Assembly (NCBI RefSeq): GCF_016907715.1
Contig: NZ_JAFBCM010000001.1
Span: 3,472,001 to 3,536,000 of the forward strand
Length of the DNA: 64,000 nt
Origin: Tenggerimyces flavus
GTDB taxonomy: Bacteria; Actinomycetota; Actinomycetes; Propionibacteriales; Actinopolymorphaceae
Direction: 5' to 3'
A model generated the notes under the pieces. It was not told the origin of the DNA and did no database searches. It was given only the letters and a program-made list of their open reading frames with translations. Position numbers and translations under genes: made by a program. Below are positions 42,006-49,710 of the stretch, in pieces (positions within the stretch are counted from its first letter, which is position 1; each line of letters begins with the position of its first letter).

Positions 42006-45000
42006 TTGTATCTGAAGAGCCTTACGCTCCGGGGGTTCAAGTCGTTCGCCTCGTCGACCACCCTGCATCTCGAACCAGGTATCACCGCCGTCGTCGGTCC
42101 GAACGGCTCGGGTAAGAGCAACGTCGTCGATGCCATCGCCTGGGTGATGGGCGAGCAGGGCGCGAAGAGCCTGCGCGGCGGCAAGATGGAAGACGTCATC
42201 TTCGCCGGCACCACCGGCCGCGCGCCGCTCGGCCGCGCCGAGGTCGTGCTCACCATCGACAACACCGACGGCGCGCTGCCGATCGACTACGCCGAGGTCA
42301 CGATCAGCCGGATCATGTTCCGCAACGGCGGCTCGGAGTACTCGATCAACGGCAACACCTGCCGGCTGCTCGACGTCCAGGAACTGCTCTCCGACTCCGG
42401 CATCGGCCGCGAGATGCACGTGATCGTCGGCCAGGGCCAGCTCGACACGATCCTGCACGCCACGCCCGAGGACCGGCGCGGCTTCATCGAGGAGGCGGCC
42501 GGCGTCCTCAAGCACCGCAAGCGCAAGGAGAAGGCGCTGCGGAAGCTGGACGCGACCGAGGGCAACCTCAACCGGCTGAACGACCTGCTCACCGAGATCC
42601 GGCGCCAGCTCAAGCCGCTCGGCAAGCAGGCCGAGGCGGCACGCCGGGCCGCGACCATCCAGGCCGACGTACGCGACGCCCGGCTGCGTCTGCTCGGCGA
42701 CGACCTCGTCCAGCTGCGCAGCGAGGTCGCAAAGGAGGTCGCCGACGAGACCGCGCTCCGCGAGCTGCGTACCGAGGTCGAGAAGGGCCTCACCGAGGCC
42801 CAGCGCGAGGAGGCGACGCTCGACGAGGCGCTCCGCGAGGACGCGCCGCGCGTCGCCCGCGCCCAGGAGACCTGGTACCGCCTCGCCAGCCTCAAGGAAC
42901 GACTTCGCGGCACCGCCAGCCTCGCCTCCGAGCGCAGCCGGCACCTCGCCGAGGCGCGCGAGGAGGAACGCTCCGGGCGCGACCCGGACGAGATCGACGC
43001 CGAGGCCGCCCAGGTCCGCTTCGAGGAGGGCACGATCGTCGCGGAGGTCGAGACCTACCGCGAGCTGCTCGACGAGGCCGTCGGCCAGCGCCAGGCGTCC
43101 GAGCGTGCCCACCAGGAGGAGGAGCGCCGGATCCAGGCGGTGCTCCGCGCCGCGGCCGACCGCCGCGAGGGCCTGGCCCGGCTCGCCGGCCAGGTCAGCT
43201 CCGTACGCAGCCGTGTCGAGGCCCGCCAGAACGAGGTCGAACGCCTCGCCGCCGCCCGCGCCGAGGCCGACACCCGCGCCGACACCTCCGACCGTGAGTT
43301 CACCGCGCTGGAGACCCAGGTCGCCGGTCTGGACGCGGGGGAGAAGGGCCTCGACGCCGAGCACGAGACCGCCCGGCAGGCGCTCGACGAGGTCGAGCAG
43401 CGCCTCATCACGCTCCGCGACGAGGAGCAGGGCGCCGACCGCGAGCGCGCCGCGCTGGCGGCCCGCAAGGAAGCACTCGAGCTCGGCCTGTCCCGCAAGG
43501 ACGCCGCGAGCGCGCTGCTCGCAGCCAACGAACACGTGTCCGGCCTGCTCGGCTCCGTCGTCGCGCTGCTCTCCGTCGAGCCGGGCTGCGAGACCGCGAT
43601 CGCCGCGGCCCTCGGCCGGGCCGCCGACGCCGTCGCGGTCGACTCGATCGACACCGCGGTGACCGCACTGCGGCACCTGCGGACGGAGGACCTCGGTCGC
43701 GCCGGGCTGCTGCTCGGCGGCGCTCCGGCCGCTCCGGGCGACGACCCGACGAGCTGGCCCACGCTCCCGTACAGCGCGCGCTACGCGGTCGACGCGGTCT
43801 CCGCGCCGCCCGAGCTGCTGCCCGCCCTCGTCCGACTGCTCCGCAAGGTCGCGATCGTCGACGACCTGGACGCCGCCCGTTCCCTCGTCGCGGCACTTCC
43901 CGACCTTTCCGCGGTGACTCGCGACGGCGACGTTCTCGGCGCGCATCTGGCGCACGGCGGCTCGGCCGCCCAGCCGAGCCTCATCGAGGTCCAGGCGGCG
44001 GTCGACGACGCGGCCGTACGGCTGGAGGAGGCCTCGCACCGGGCCGAGCGGCTGAAGTTCGAACGCGCTCGGGCCGAGGAGCGGCGCAAGGCCTGCGCCG
44101 ACACGGTCGAGGCCACGCTCACCCGCCTGCACGAGTCCGACGCCCGGCTCGCCGCGGTGGCCGAGCAGCTCGGGCAGTTCGGCTCGGCGGCTCGTTCCGC
44201 ACGGGCCGAGGCCGATCGGCTCGGCAAGGCGATCGACGAGGCGCAGCAGGCGAGCGCGCGGGACCAGGAGGGTCTCGCCGAGCTCGAGGAACGCCTCTCC
44301 GCGGCCGAGAACAGCCCCGAGGAAGAGCCGTCGACCGACGAACGCGACCGGCTCGCCGAGGCCGGCACGCTGGCCCGGCAGCGCGAGATGGAATCGCGGC
44401 TGTCGCTGCGTACGGGCGAGGAGCGCGCGAAGGCGCTCGCCGCCCGGGCCGAGCAGTTGGAGCGCGCGGCCCGCGAGGAGCGGGCGGCCCGCGAGCGCGC
44501 CCGCGTACGCCGCGAGCGCCGTGCCCGTGAAGCCACGGTGGCGACGTCGGTTCTCGCCGGTGTCGACCAGGTGCTCGCGCGGCTGGAGCTGTCGCTGGCG
44601 GCCGCGGGCCGCGAGCGACAGGAGGCCGAGCAGGCCCGGACCGCGCGCGAGGCGCAGGTGCAGGCCGTACGCCAGCGCGTCCGCGGTCTCGCCGGCCAGC
44701 TCGACGAGCTCACCGACTCTGTCCACAAGGACGAGATGCAGCGGGCCGAGCAGCGGATGCGCATCCAGGCGATGGAGGAGCGCGCGATCGAGGAGCTGGG
44801 CATGGACCCGGACACCCTGGTCGCCGAGTACGGACCGGACCAGCTGGTGCCCGCGCCGCCGCCGCTGGCGGGCGAGGAGGACCAGCTCGAGCCCGAGCCG
44901 CGCCCGTTCGTCCGCGCCGAGCAGGAGAAGCGGCTGAAGTCCGCCGAACGCCAGCTCGCGCTGCTGGGCAGGGTCAACCCGCTGGCCCTGGAGGAGTTCG

Positions 45001-45572
45001 CCGCGATGGAAGAGCGGCACAAGTTCCTCACCGAGCAGCTGGAGGACCTGCGCAAGACGCGGCGCGACCTGCTGGAGATCGTGCGCGAGGTCGACGACCG
45101 GGTCGAGCAGGTGTTCACCTCGGCATACCACGACATCGAGCGCGAGTTCCAGCACGTGTTCCAGCGGCTGTTCCCGGGTGGCGAGGGGCGGATCTTCCTG
45201 ACCGACCCGTCGGACATGCTGACGACCGGCGTCGAGGTCGAGGCCCGGCCGCCCGGCAAGAAGGTCAAGCGGCTGTCGCTGCTGTCCGGTGGCGAGCGGT
45301 CGCTGGTGGCGGTGGCGTTCCTCGTCTCACTGTTCAAGGCGCGGCCCAGCCCGTTCTACCTGCTGGACGAGGTCGAGGCGGCGCTGGACGACACCAACCT
45401 GCACCGGCTGCTGCAGATCTACGAGGAGCTGCGGGAGACCAGCCAGCTGCTCGTCGTGACGCACCAGAAGACCACGATGGAGATCGCCGACGCGCTGTAC
45501 GGCGTGACCATGCGTGGCGACGGAGTGTCCGCGGTGATCTCGCAAAGGCTGCGCGAGGCGGAATCCGCCTAG
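42006..45572 (+). CDS. smc: Chromosome segregation ATPase SMC
   Basis: A 1188-aa protein of normal family length. The start is TTG 42006 (then YLKSLTLRGFKSFA), chosen because GAGGAG is at 41993-41998 and actinobacterial SMC proteins start at this point. The longer open frame upstream has no homology. Walker A GPNGSGKSN is near residue 32. Long coiled coils flank the hinge at about 500-640 (SGLLGSVVALLSVEPGCE). The C-terminal head has LLSGGERSLVAVAF near 1092 and Walker B YLLDEVEAALDD near 1118. It condenses DNA with ScpAB. The usual downstream partner ftsY is missing here. Confidence 0.97.
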   Translation: MYLKSLTLRGFKSFASSTTLHLEPGITAVVGPNGSGKSNVVDAIAWVMGEQGAKSLRGGKMEDVIFAGTTGRAPLGRAEVVLTIDNTDGALPIDYAEVTISRIMFRNGGSEYSINGNTCRLLDVQELLSDSGIGREMHVIVGQGQLDTILHATPEDRRGFIEEAAGVLKHRKRKEKALRKLDATEGNLNRLNDLLTEIRRQLKPLGKQAEAARRAATIQADVRDARLRLLGDDLVQLRSEVAKEVADETALRELRTEVEKGLTEAQREEATLDEALREDAPRVARAQETWYRLASLKERLRGTASLASERSRHLAEAREEERSGRDPDEIDAEAAQVRFEEGTIVAEVETYRELLDEAVGQRQASERAHQEEERRIQAVLRAAADRREGLARLAGQVSSVRSRVEARQNEVERLAAARAEADTRADTSDREFTALETQVAGLDAGEKGLDAEHETARQALDEVEQRLITLRDEEQGADRERAALAARKEALELGLSRKDAASALLAANEHVSGLLGSVVALLSVEPGCETAIAAALGRAADAVAVDSIDTAVTALRHLRTEDLGRAGLLLGGAPAAPGDDPTSWPTLPYSARYAVDAVSAPPELLPALVRLLRKVAIVDDLDAARSLVAALPDLSAVTRDGDVLGAHLAHGGSAAQPSLIEVQAAVDDAAVRLEEASHRAERLKFERARAEERRKACADTVEATLTRLHESDARLAAVAEQLGQFGSAARSARAEADRLGKAIDEAQQASARDQEGLAELEERLSAAENSPEEEPSTDERDRLAEAGTLARQREMESRLSLRTGEERAKALAARAEQLERAAREERAARERARVRRERRAREATVATSVLAGVDQVLARLELSLAAAGRERQEAEQARTAREAQVQAVRQRVRGLAGQLDELTDSVHKDEMQRAEQRMRIQAMEERAIEELGMDPDTLVAEYGPDQLVPAPPPLAGEEDQLEPEPRPFVRAEQEKRLKSAERQLALLGRVNPLALEEFAAMEERHKFLTEQLEDLRKTRRDLLEIVREVDDRVEQVFTSAYHDIEREFQHVFQRLFPGGEGRIFLTDPSDMLTTGVEVEARPPGKKVKRLSLLSGGERSLVAVAFLVSLFKARPSPFYLLDEVEAALDDTNLHRLLQIYEELRETSQLLVVTHQKTTMEIADALYGVTMRGDGVSAVISQRLREAESA

Positions 45573-45702
45573 TTCTGATGGTCGCAGCCCCGGCTCGCTC
45601 AGTTTCGCCGCACGCCACCGTCTGTCATGCGGCGTCCGTCGCGCGTCTTGGGCTTCTTCGACGAGCCGGACTGCGCCGCCCAGTGCGCGAAGATCATTTA
45701 GG

Positions 45703-45721
45703 GTCGGTTAGCCTTCCCTAA
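45703..45721. promoter_or_regulatory. DtxR/IdeR-type iron box upstream of the FhuF-like gene
   Basis: The 19-mer GTCGGTTAGCCTTCCCTAA matches 14 of 19 positions of the iron-box consensus TTAGGTTAGGCTAACCTAA. It lies 23-29 nt before the possible starts of the iron-reductase gene, where a repressor would block transcription when iron is plentiful. The rest of the gap 45573-45744 shows nothing else. Confidence 0.7.
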
Positions 45722-45744
45722 TTCGTTCGCGTCCCCAACCGCAG

Positions 45745-46401
45745 GTGGCTATGTCCTACCCCTTCGACACCTGGCTGGCGGCGTCGGTGCTCACCGACCC
45801 GCGCCGGCCGGAGCTCGGCGCGTTCCTGCGCGGGTGGGAGGAGATCTGCGTCGCGACGCCGGCCGTGGCGGCGGCGCTGTGGTGGAAGCAGTACAGCTGG
45901 TACGCGACCATCGCCGCCGTCGAAGGCTGGATGCTCGGCACGGTGCCCGACCTGTTGCCGTCGGCGGTGCCCGTACGCGTCTCGCTCTCACGCCCGCACG
46001 TGATCGTGCGACCCGGTCCGGCCGAGCCGATCATCGGCGGATCCGCCGTCGACTTCGCGAAGTGGTTCCGTCAAGACGTCCTTGACATCCACCTCTCGCC
46101 GATGGTCGAACGGCTGCACGACCTCACGCGCGTCGGTCGGCGCGTGCTCTGGGGCTCGGTCGCGCACGCCGTCGCGTACCCGCTCGCGGGTGGGCTGCCC
46201 GACTACGCGGACGTCCTCGCCGAGATCGGCGCTCCGCTGGATGGCCTTCTCTCCTGCGGAGATGGGGGCGAGGTCGAGCGGAACACGTGCTGCCTGGCGT
46301 TCCGGATGGGCGAGCCGACGGTCTGCTCGTACTGCCCGATCCGCCGTACGTCCGGTGACGTCGATCACGTTGGGCAACTTCGGGTCTCCTCGCTGCGTTA
46401 G
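45745..46401 (+). CDS. FhuF-like (2Fe-2S) ferric-siderophore reductase
   Basis: 218 aa from GTG 45745; the ATG at 45751 is an alternative. The C-terminal Cys-Cys-x10-Cys-x2-Cys motif (NTCCLAFRMGEP, VCSYCPI) is the FhuF 2Fe-2S signature. The N-terminal part is the helical FhuF-type region (FDTWLAASVLTDPRRPELGAFLRG). These cytoplasmic proteins release iron from imported siderophores. The iron box just upstream fits repression by iron. No siderophore synthesis or uptake gene is adjacent. It is convergent with the M56 peptidase gene (4-nt overlap). Confidence 0.85.
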   Translation: MAMSYPFDTWLAASVLTDPRRPELGAFLRGWEEICVATPAVAAALWWKQYSWYATIAAVEGWMLGTVPDLLPSAVPVRVSLSRPHVIVRPGPAEPIIGGSAVDFAKWFRQDVLDIHLSPMVERLHDLTRVGRRVLWGSVAHAVAYPLAGGLPDYADVLAEIGAPLDGLLSCGDGGEVERNTCCLAFRMGEPTVCSYCPIRRTSGDVDHVGQLRVSSLR

Positions 46402-47300
46402 GCCAGCGTCTCGACCAGTCGAGCGAGCCATGGGATGGCGACGGTAAGGGTCGGCACGATCACGAGCGCTGCCGCTGTCGCGTAGGTCGCGGCGGCGAGC
46501 AGCGGGTGTGCGCCGGCCGGTCTGTTCATCCGTTGTACGCGTTCCAGCGTCATCGTTCCCGAGGCGGCGAGCGCCGCGCTCGGGACGGGGGACTCCGACA
46601 GTCGTACGAGAGCGCGGGCCACGTGCGTCGGGCCGACCTGGCGGCGGGCCGCGTCGTCGGCGAGCATCTCGACCAGCGCCTGGTTCTGTTCCAGCGCGGT
46701 GTTCTCCAGCGCCACGCGTCCGCGGAGGAACTTCGGGAACGCCTCGCGGAGCGCGGCGAACGCCTCGAGCACGAGGTCGTGCCGGGCTCTGAGGTGGGCT
46801 CGCTCGTGCGCGAGGACGGCACGGAGCTCTGCTTCGTCCAGCGTGGCGAGCGTTCCGGACGAGATCACGACGCGGGCGTCGGTGAGCGACGGCAGGCAGT
46901 ACGCGATCGGCGTCTGCTCGGCGAGGATGCGGAGCTCCTTGCGTACCTCGTCCGGCGCGGCGACCAGGTCGACCAGCATCCGGTGCCGCCGGCGGCGAGC
47001 ACGGGTGTGGATCGCGACCTTCGCGGTGGACCAGGCGAGCCGGATCGCGACCACGCAGGTGAGCGTGGAGAGCGCGGAGTGCAGGACGACCTGCAGCGTC
47101 GACGGGTTGTCGGCGTGCAGGAACTCCAGCCCGATCGCGAGCCCGGCGCCGAACACGGCGAGTACGGCGGACAACGCCATGCTCTGCCAGAGCACGATCG
47201 CGGCCCGCGGGACCTTGGTGGGCCACTTGCTGCGTGCGAGCAGAACGGGAGCGGGTCCGGTGAGGACCAGTGCCAGTGCGCTCAGCACGAGCGGGGTCAT
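46398..47300 (-). CDS. M56-family membrane metallopeptidase (BlaR1/MecR1-like protease domain)
   Basis: A 300-aa protein. Three to four N-terminal membrane helices, then the zinc-protease motif LAHERAHLRARHD (HExxH form HERAH) near residue 163, and a terminal helix near 275-295. There is no extracellular penicillin-binding sensor domain, which is usual in actinobacterial homologues. It overlaps the BlaI-type gene by 4 nt. By analogy it cleaves the repressor, or a co-factor, when the envelope signal arrives. Confidence 0.9.
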   Translation of the reverse strand: MTPLVLSALALVLTGPAPVLLARSKWPTKVPRAAIVLWQSMALSAVLAVFGAGLAIGLEFLHADNPSTLQVVLHSALSTLTCVVAIRLAWSTAKVAIHTRARRRRHRMLVDLVAAPDEVRKELRILAEQTPIAYCLPSLTDARVVISSGTLATLDEAELRAVLAHERAHLRARHDLVLEAFAALREAFPKFLRGRVALENTALEQNQALVEMLADDAARRQVGPTHVARALVRLSESPVPSAALAASGTMTLERVQRMNRPAGAHPLLAAATYATAAALVIVPTLTVAIPWLARLVETLA

Positions 47301-47665
47301 GGCTTGTTCTCGAGCTCTTCGAGGGCTTTGCGGATGGCGGCGGCCTCGTCGGGGGTCGCCTGATCGACGAAGCGGACGAGCGCGGCCGTACGTTCCGCCT
47401 CGGCTCCGGCACCGTCGAGGGCCTCGCGCATGAGGTCGGCGACGAGCTGGTCCTTGGTCGCGGCGGCCACGTAGCGGTAGGCACGCCCGTCACGGACGCG
47501 GTTGACGATGCCCTTCTTCGCGAGCCGGTCGAGCACGGTCATCACTGTCGTGTAGGCGAGGTCTCGTTCGGTCAGTGCCTCGTGCACCTCGCGTACGGTG
47601 ACCGGGCTGGGAGCCGCCCACACGCGTTCCATCACGTCACGTTCGAGATTGCCGAGCTGCGCCAC
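47297..47665 (-). CDS. BlaI/MecI/CopY-family transcriptional repressor
   Basis: A 122-aa protein from GTG 47665 (AQLGNLERDVMERVW). The winged helix includes AYTTVMTVLDRLAKKGIVNRV (residues about 37-57), and a C-terminal dimerisation helix follows. It is first in the unit with the M56 protease. The palindrome TACGAC-N5-GTCGTA 11 nt before its start is the likely autoregulatory operator. Two palindromes of the same geometry precede cydA. Confidence 0.93.
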   Translation of the reverse strand: MAQLGNLERDVMERVWAAPSPVTVREVHEALTERDLAYTTVMTVLDRLAKKGIVNRVRDGRAYRYVAAATKDQLVADLMREALDGAGAEAERTAALVRFVDQATPDEAAAIRKALEELENKP

Positions 47666-47675
47666 GCCTCCATCC

Positions 47676-47692
47676 TACGACGCGGTGTCGTA
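47676..47692. promoter_or_regulatory. BlaI-type operator candidate
   Basis: Perfect TACGAC-N5-GTCGTA palindrome between the BlaI-type gene (start 47665, minus) and the divergent membrane gene (start 47711, plus). It may control both. Confidence 0.65.
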
Positions 47693-47710
47693 CGCCCTAG
47701 AATCGCTGCC

Positions 47711-48574
47711 GTGAGCGGGGTGACAGGTGCAGAGCCGGCGCTGGTGTGGCCGGGTGAGTGGAAGCGTGAGATCGGGCGCGGCAAGTTCTATCCGACGCTG
47801 ATCATCGGGTTCGCGGTGTTCATCGGGATCTCGGGCTTGCTGCTGCTCGCCCAGGGGAAGCTGGCCGGCGCGTTCATCGTGCTGGTGATCGCAGTTGGCG
47901 CCGCCTTGGTCGGCGTCGCGCGGTGGCCGCGGAAGCTGCGTGGTGCGTTCACGACCGACTCGGTGGTCGTCAACGGGATGCTGGAGAACGGCGTGCTGAT
48001 CCCGATGCGCGTGTCCCGGACGGCCGGTGCGGGGCTGGCGGTGCTGTGCCTGCCGTTCATGGGCTTCGGCGCCTGGGGCGCGATGGTCGCGTTTCGTGGC
48101 CGCGAGTGGTGGCCCCTGTTCTTCTGTGCCTTCTTGTTCGTGCTCGGGGTGTTCTTCCTCTTCGGCGCGATCGGCACCCAGCGCGCGTCCCGCCAGCAGG
48201 CTCGCGGGATCCTGCTGACGCCGCAGCGGGTGGTGCTGACGTACGGGGAGAAGCTCGACCTGGAGTGGTCGGAGATCGCCCACGTCGACGCGCGGACGCT
48301 TGGAGTGAACACCGAGCTCATCCCGCGCACGGTGATGAACCTGATCGTCTTCGTCGTGCACGATCTCCGCCGGGTGGAGGAGCTGCCCCGCCAGTTCCGA
48401 GCCCTCGGGCACAAGGTCGGAGCGAACGCGGTCGGCACCATCGCGGTCGACCGACTGACCGTGGACCCGGTGCGAGTGCTGTACGCGATGCGCTTCTACC
48501 TCGCCCACCCCGAAGCCCGCACCGAGCTCGGCACCTCCGCCGCGGTGCAGCGCATCACCCGCGGCGCCTTCTAG
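47711..48574 (+). CDS. Hypothetical membrane protein
   Basis: A 287-aa protein from GTG 47711. Two pairs of membrane helices are at residues about 28-72 (LIIGFAVFIGISGLLLL) and 105-155 (WPLFFCAFLFVLGVFFLFGAI). The C-terminal half is a soluble PH-like fold (GILLTPQRVVLTYGEKLDLEWSEIAHVDA). It is divergent from the BlaI gene with 45 bp between starts and may share the operator there. Repeat A copy 1 starts at its stop codon. Function unknown. Confidence 0.75.
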   Translation: MSGVTGAEPALVWPGEWKREIGRGKFYPTLIIGFAVFIGISGLLLLAQGKLAGAFIVLVIAVGAALVGVARWPRKLRGAFTTDSVVVNGMLENGVLIPMRVSRTAGAGLAVLCLPFMGFGAWGAMVAFRGREWWPLFFCAFLFVLGVFFLFGAIGTQRASRQQARGILLTPQRVVLTYGEKLDLEWSEIAHVDARTLGVNTELIPRTVMNLIVFVVHDLRRVEELPRQFRALGHKVGANAVGTIAVDRLTVDPVRVLYAMRFYLAHPEARTELGTSAAVQRITRGAF

Positions 48575-48709
48575 CCTCGATCCCTCGACTCGGCGGTGGG
48601 TTCGCCCGGTCCGACTCCGCCCTGGGGGCCAACGATCATGTTTACATGATCATTCGCCGCTTTACGTGGGGTGGACGCCAGGTAAGGGGGCCACTGGCCG
48701 GGTAAGGCG
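48571..48709 (+). repeat. Inverted repeat A, copy 1
   Basis: 139 bp beginning at the stop codon of the preceding gene. It matches the reverse complement of 56092-56227: TAGCCTCGATC, CCGCCCTGGGG, ATCATGTTTACATGATCATT, TTTACGTGGGGTGGACGCCA and CCGGGTAAGGCG occur in the same order. A palindrome at 48631-48654 has 11-bp arms with one mismatch. The two copies bracket the akr-cydABDC-LLM block. Confidence 0.85.
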
Positions 48710-48805
48710 CAGGAGGAATTCACGGTTTGTCCTCTGGGTGACGACATGCACCGCGGCCAGGCGGGATGCGGAGTGTCGGCGTCAGGCGATCATTGGCAGA
48801 CACGG
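48709..48805 (+). repeat. Dispersed repeat B, copy 2
   Basis: 97 bp directly abutting repeat A copy 1 and similar to 10093-10189 (same end motifs GCAGGAGGAA and GGCAGAC). It ends just before the 3' end of the aldo/keto-reductase remnant. Confidence 0.6.
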
Positions 48806-48806
48806 T

Positions 48807-49655
48807 CTAGCCGGCTGTCGAGTGGCGATCGTCGACGAGCGCCCACTGGTCACCGTACGTGCCCTCCTTGACCTGCCGCTGCCGGAGCAGCTCGTGCGGG
48901 AACCCCAACGAGAACGCGCTCGCCGCGTCGAGGCGATCGAGCTGCTCCGGCGGAATCGTGACGTCGGCCGCCGCCAGGTTGTCGCGCAGCTGCTCCTCGC
49001 GAGACGCACCGACGATGGGGACGACCGTCCCGGGACGGCTGCGCAGCCAGGCGATCGCCACCTGCGCGGGAGTCGTGCCGAGCTCCGCGGCGATGCCCAC
49101 GACCAGCCGGACGACCTCCTCTTTGTCTTTGCTGTGTTGGAAGGTCTCGGGCGCGACGTCGAGACGGCCGGCGGAGCTTCGCAGGTACCTCCCGTGAGCC
49201 GTCCTTCCGCTAGCGGACCCCACGCGGTCACGCCGAGGTCGAACGAACGCGCCATCGGGAGCAGCTCGCGCTCCGGCGTGCGCTCGAGCAGCTTGTAGCG
49301 CAGCTGGAGACCGATGAACGGCGACCAGCCGCGCAGGTCGGCCAGTGTGTTGGCCTGCGCGTCGTTCGCGGCGGCCTCTCAGCAGTTCGCCGAGGAGCTG
49401 CTCCGAGCGGCCATCGGCGTAGATGTTCGCCGTGTCGAGGAAGTTGCCGCCCGCGTCGGCGTAGAGGTCGAGCATCCGCGCGGACGTCTCCGCGTCGACT
49501 CCCCATCCCGTCTCGCCGAACGTCATCGTGCCCAGGGCGAGCTCCGAGACCCGCAGCCCGGATCTGCCCAACCAGGGAAACGCATCATGGGCCGAGCGTC
49601 CCAACTGGGGCGCGCTCCAGGTCAAGGCGTGTGAGCGAACCCACGATGACCTCAT
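48807..49655 (-). pseudogene. Decayed aldo/keto reductase
   Basis: The N-terminal part (LGRSGLRVSELALGTMTFGE, LDTANIYADGRSEQLLGELL) and the C-terminal part (DVAPETFQHSKDKEEVV, IPPEQLDRLDAASAF) are in one frame and clearly family-like. Between about 49200 and 49380 the family sequence is in a different frame (LADLRGWSPFIGLQLRYKLL and DLGVTAWGPLAEGRLTGG). So there are two frame changes, and in addition roughly 100 residues of the central barrel, including the catalytic Lys/His region, are deleted at the first junction (near 49380). The remaining enzyme cannot fold normally. The 5' end abuts the cydA operator sites. Confidence 0.85.
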
Positions 49656-49656
49656 C

Positions 49657-49691
49657 TACTACTTCTCGTAGTATTACTACGTCGCGTAGTA
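49657..49691. promoter_or_regulatory. cydA: Twin palindromes upstream of cydA (BlaI-type geometry)
   Basis: TACTAC-N5-GTAGTA occurs twice, at 49657-49673 and 49675-49691, centres 18 bp apart, ending 19 nt before the cydA ATG. The arm length and 5-nt spacer equal those of the site before the BlaI gene in this window. Confidence 0.7.
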
Positions 49692-49710
49692 GAACCGAGG
49701 GGCGAGTGGC

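Noticed and set aside
41697-45155. 1152-codon minus-strand frame opposite smc
   Set aside because: Antisense shadow of smc caused by high GC at third positions; no domain.
48631-48654. AATGATCATG-type palindrome as a PadR operator
   Set aside because: It contains ATGT and ACAT but with a 2-nt centre, not the 8-nt spacer of PadR sites, and it belongs to repeat A, not to a promoter.
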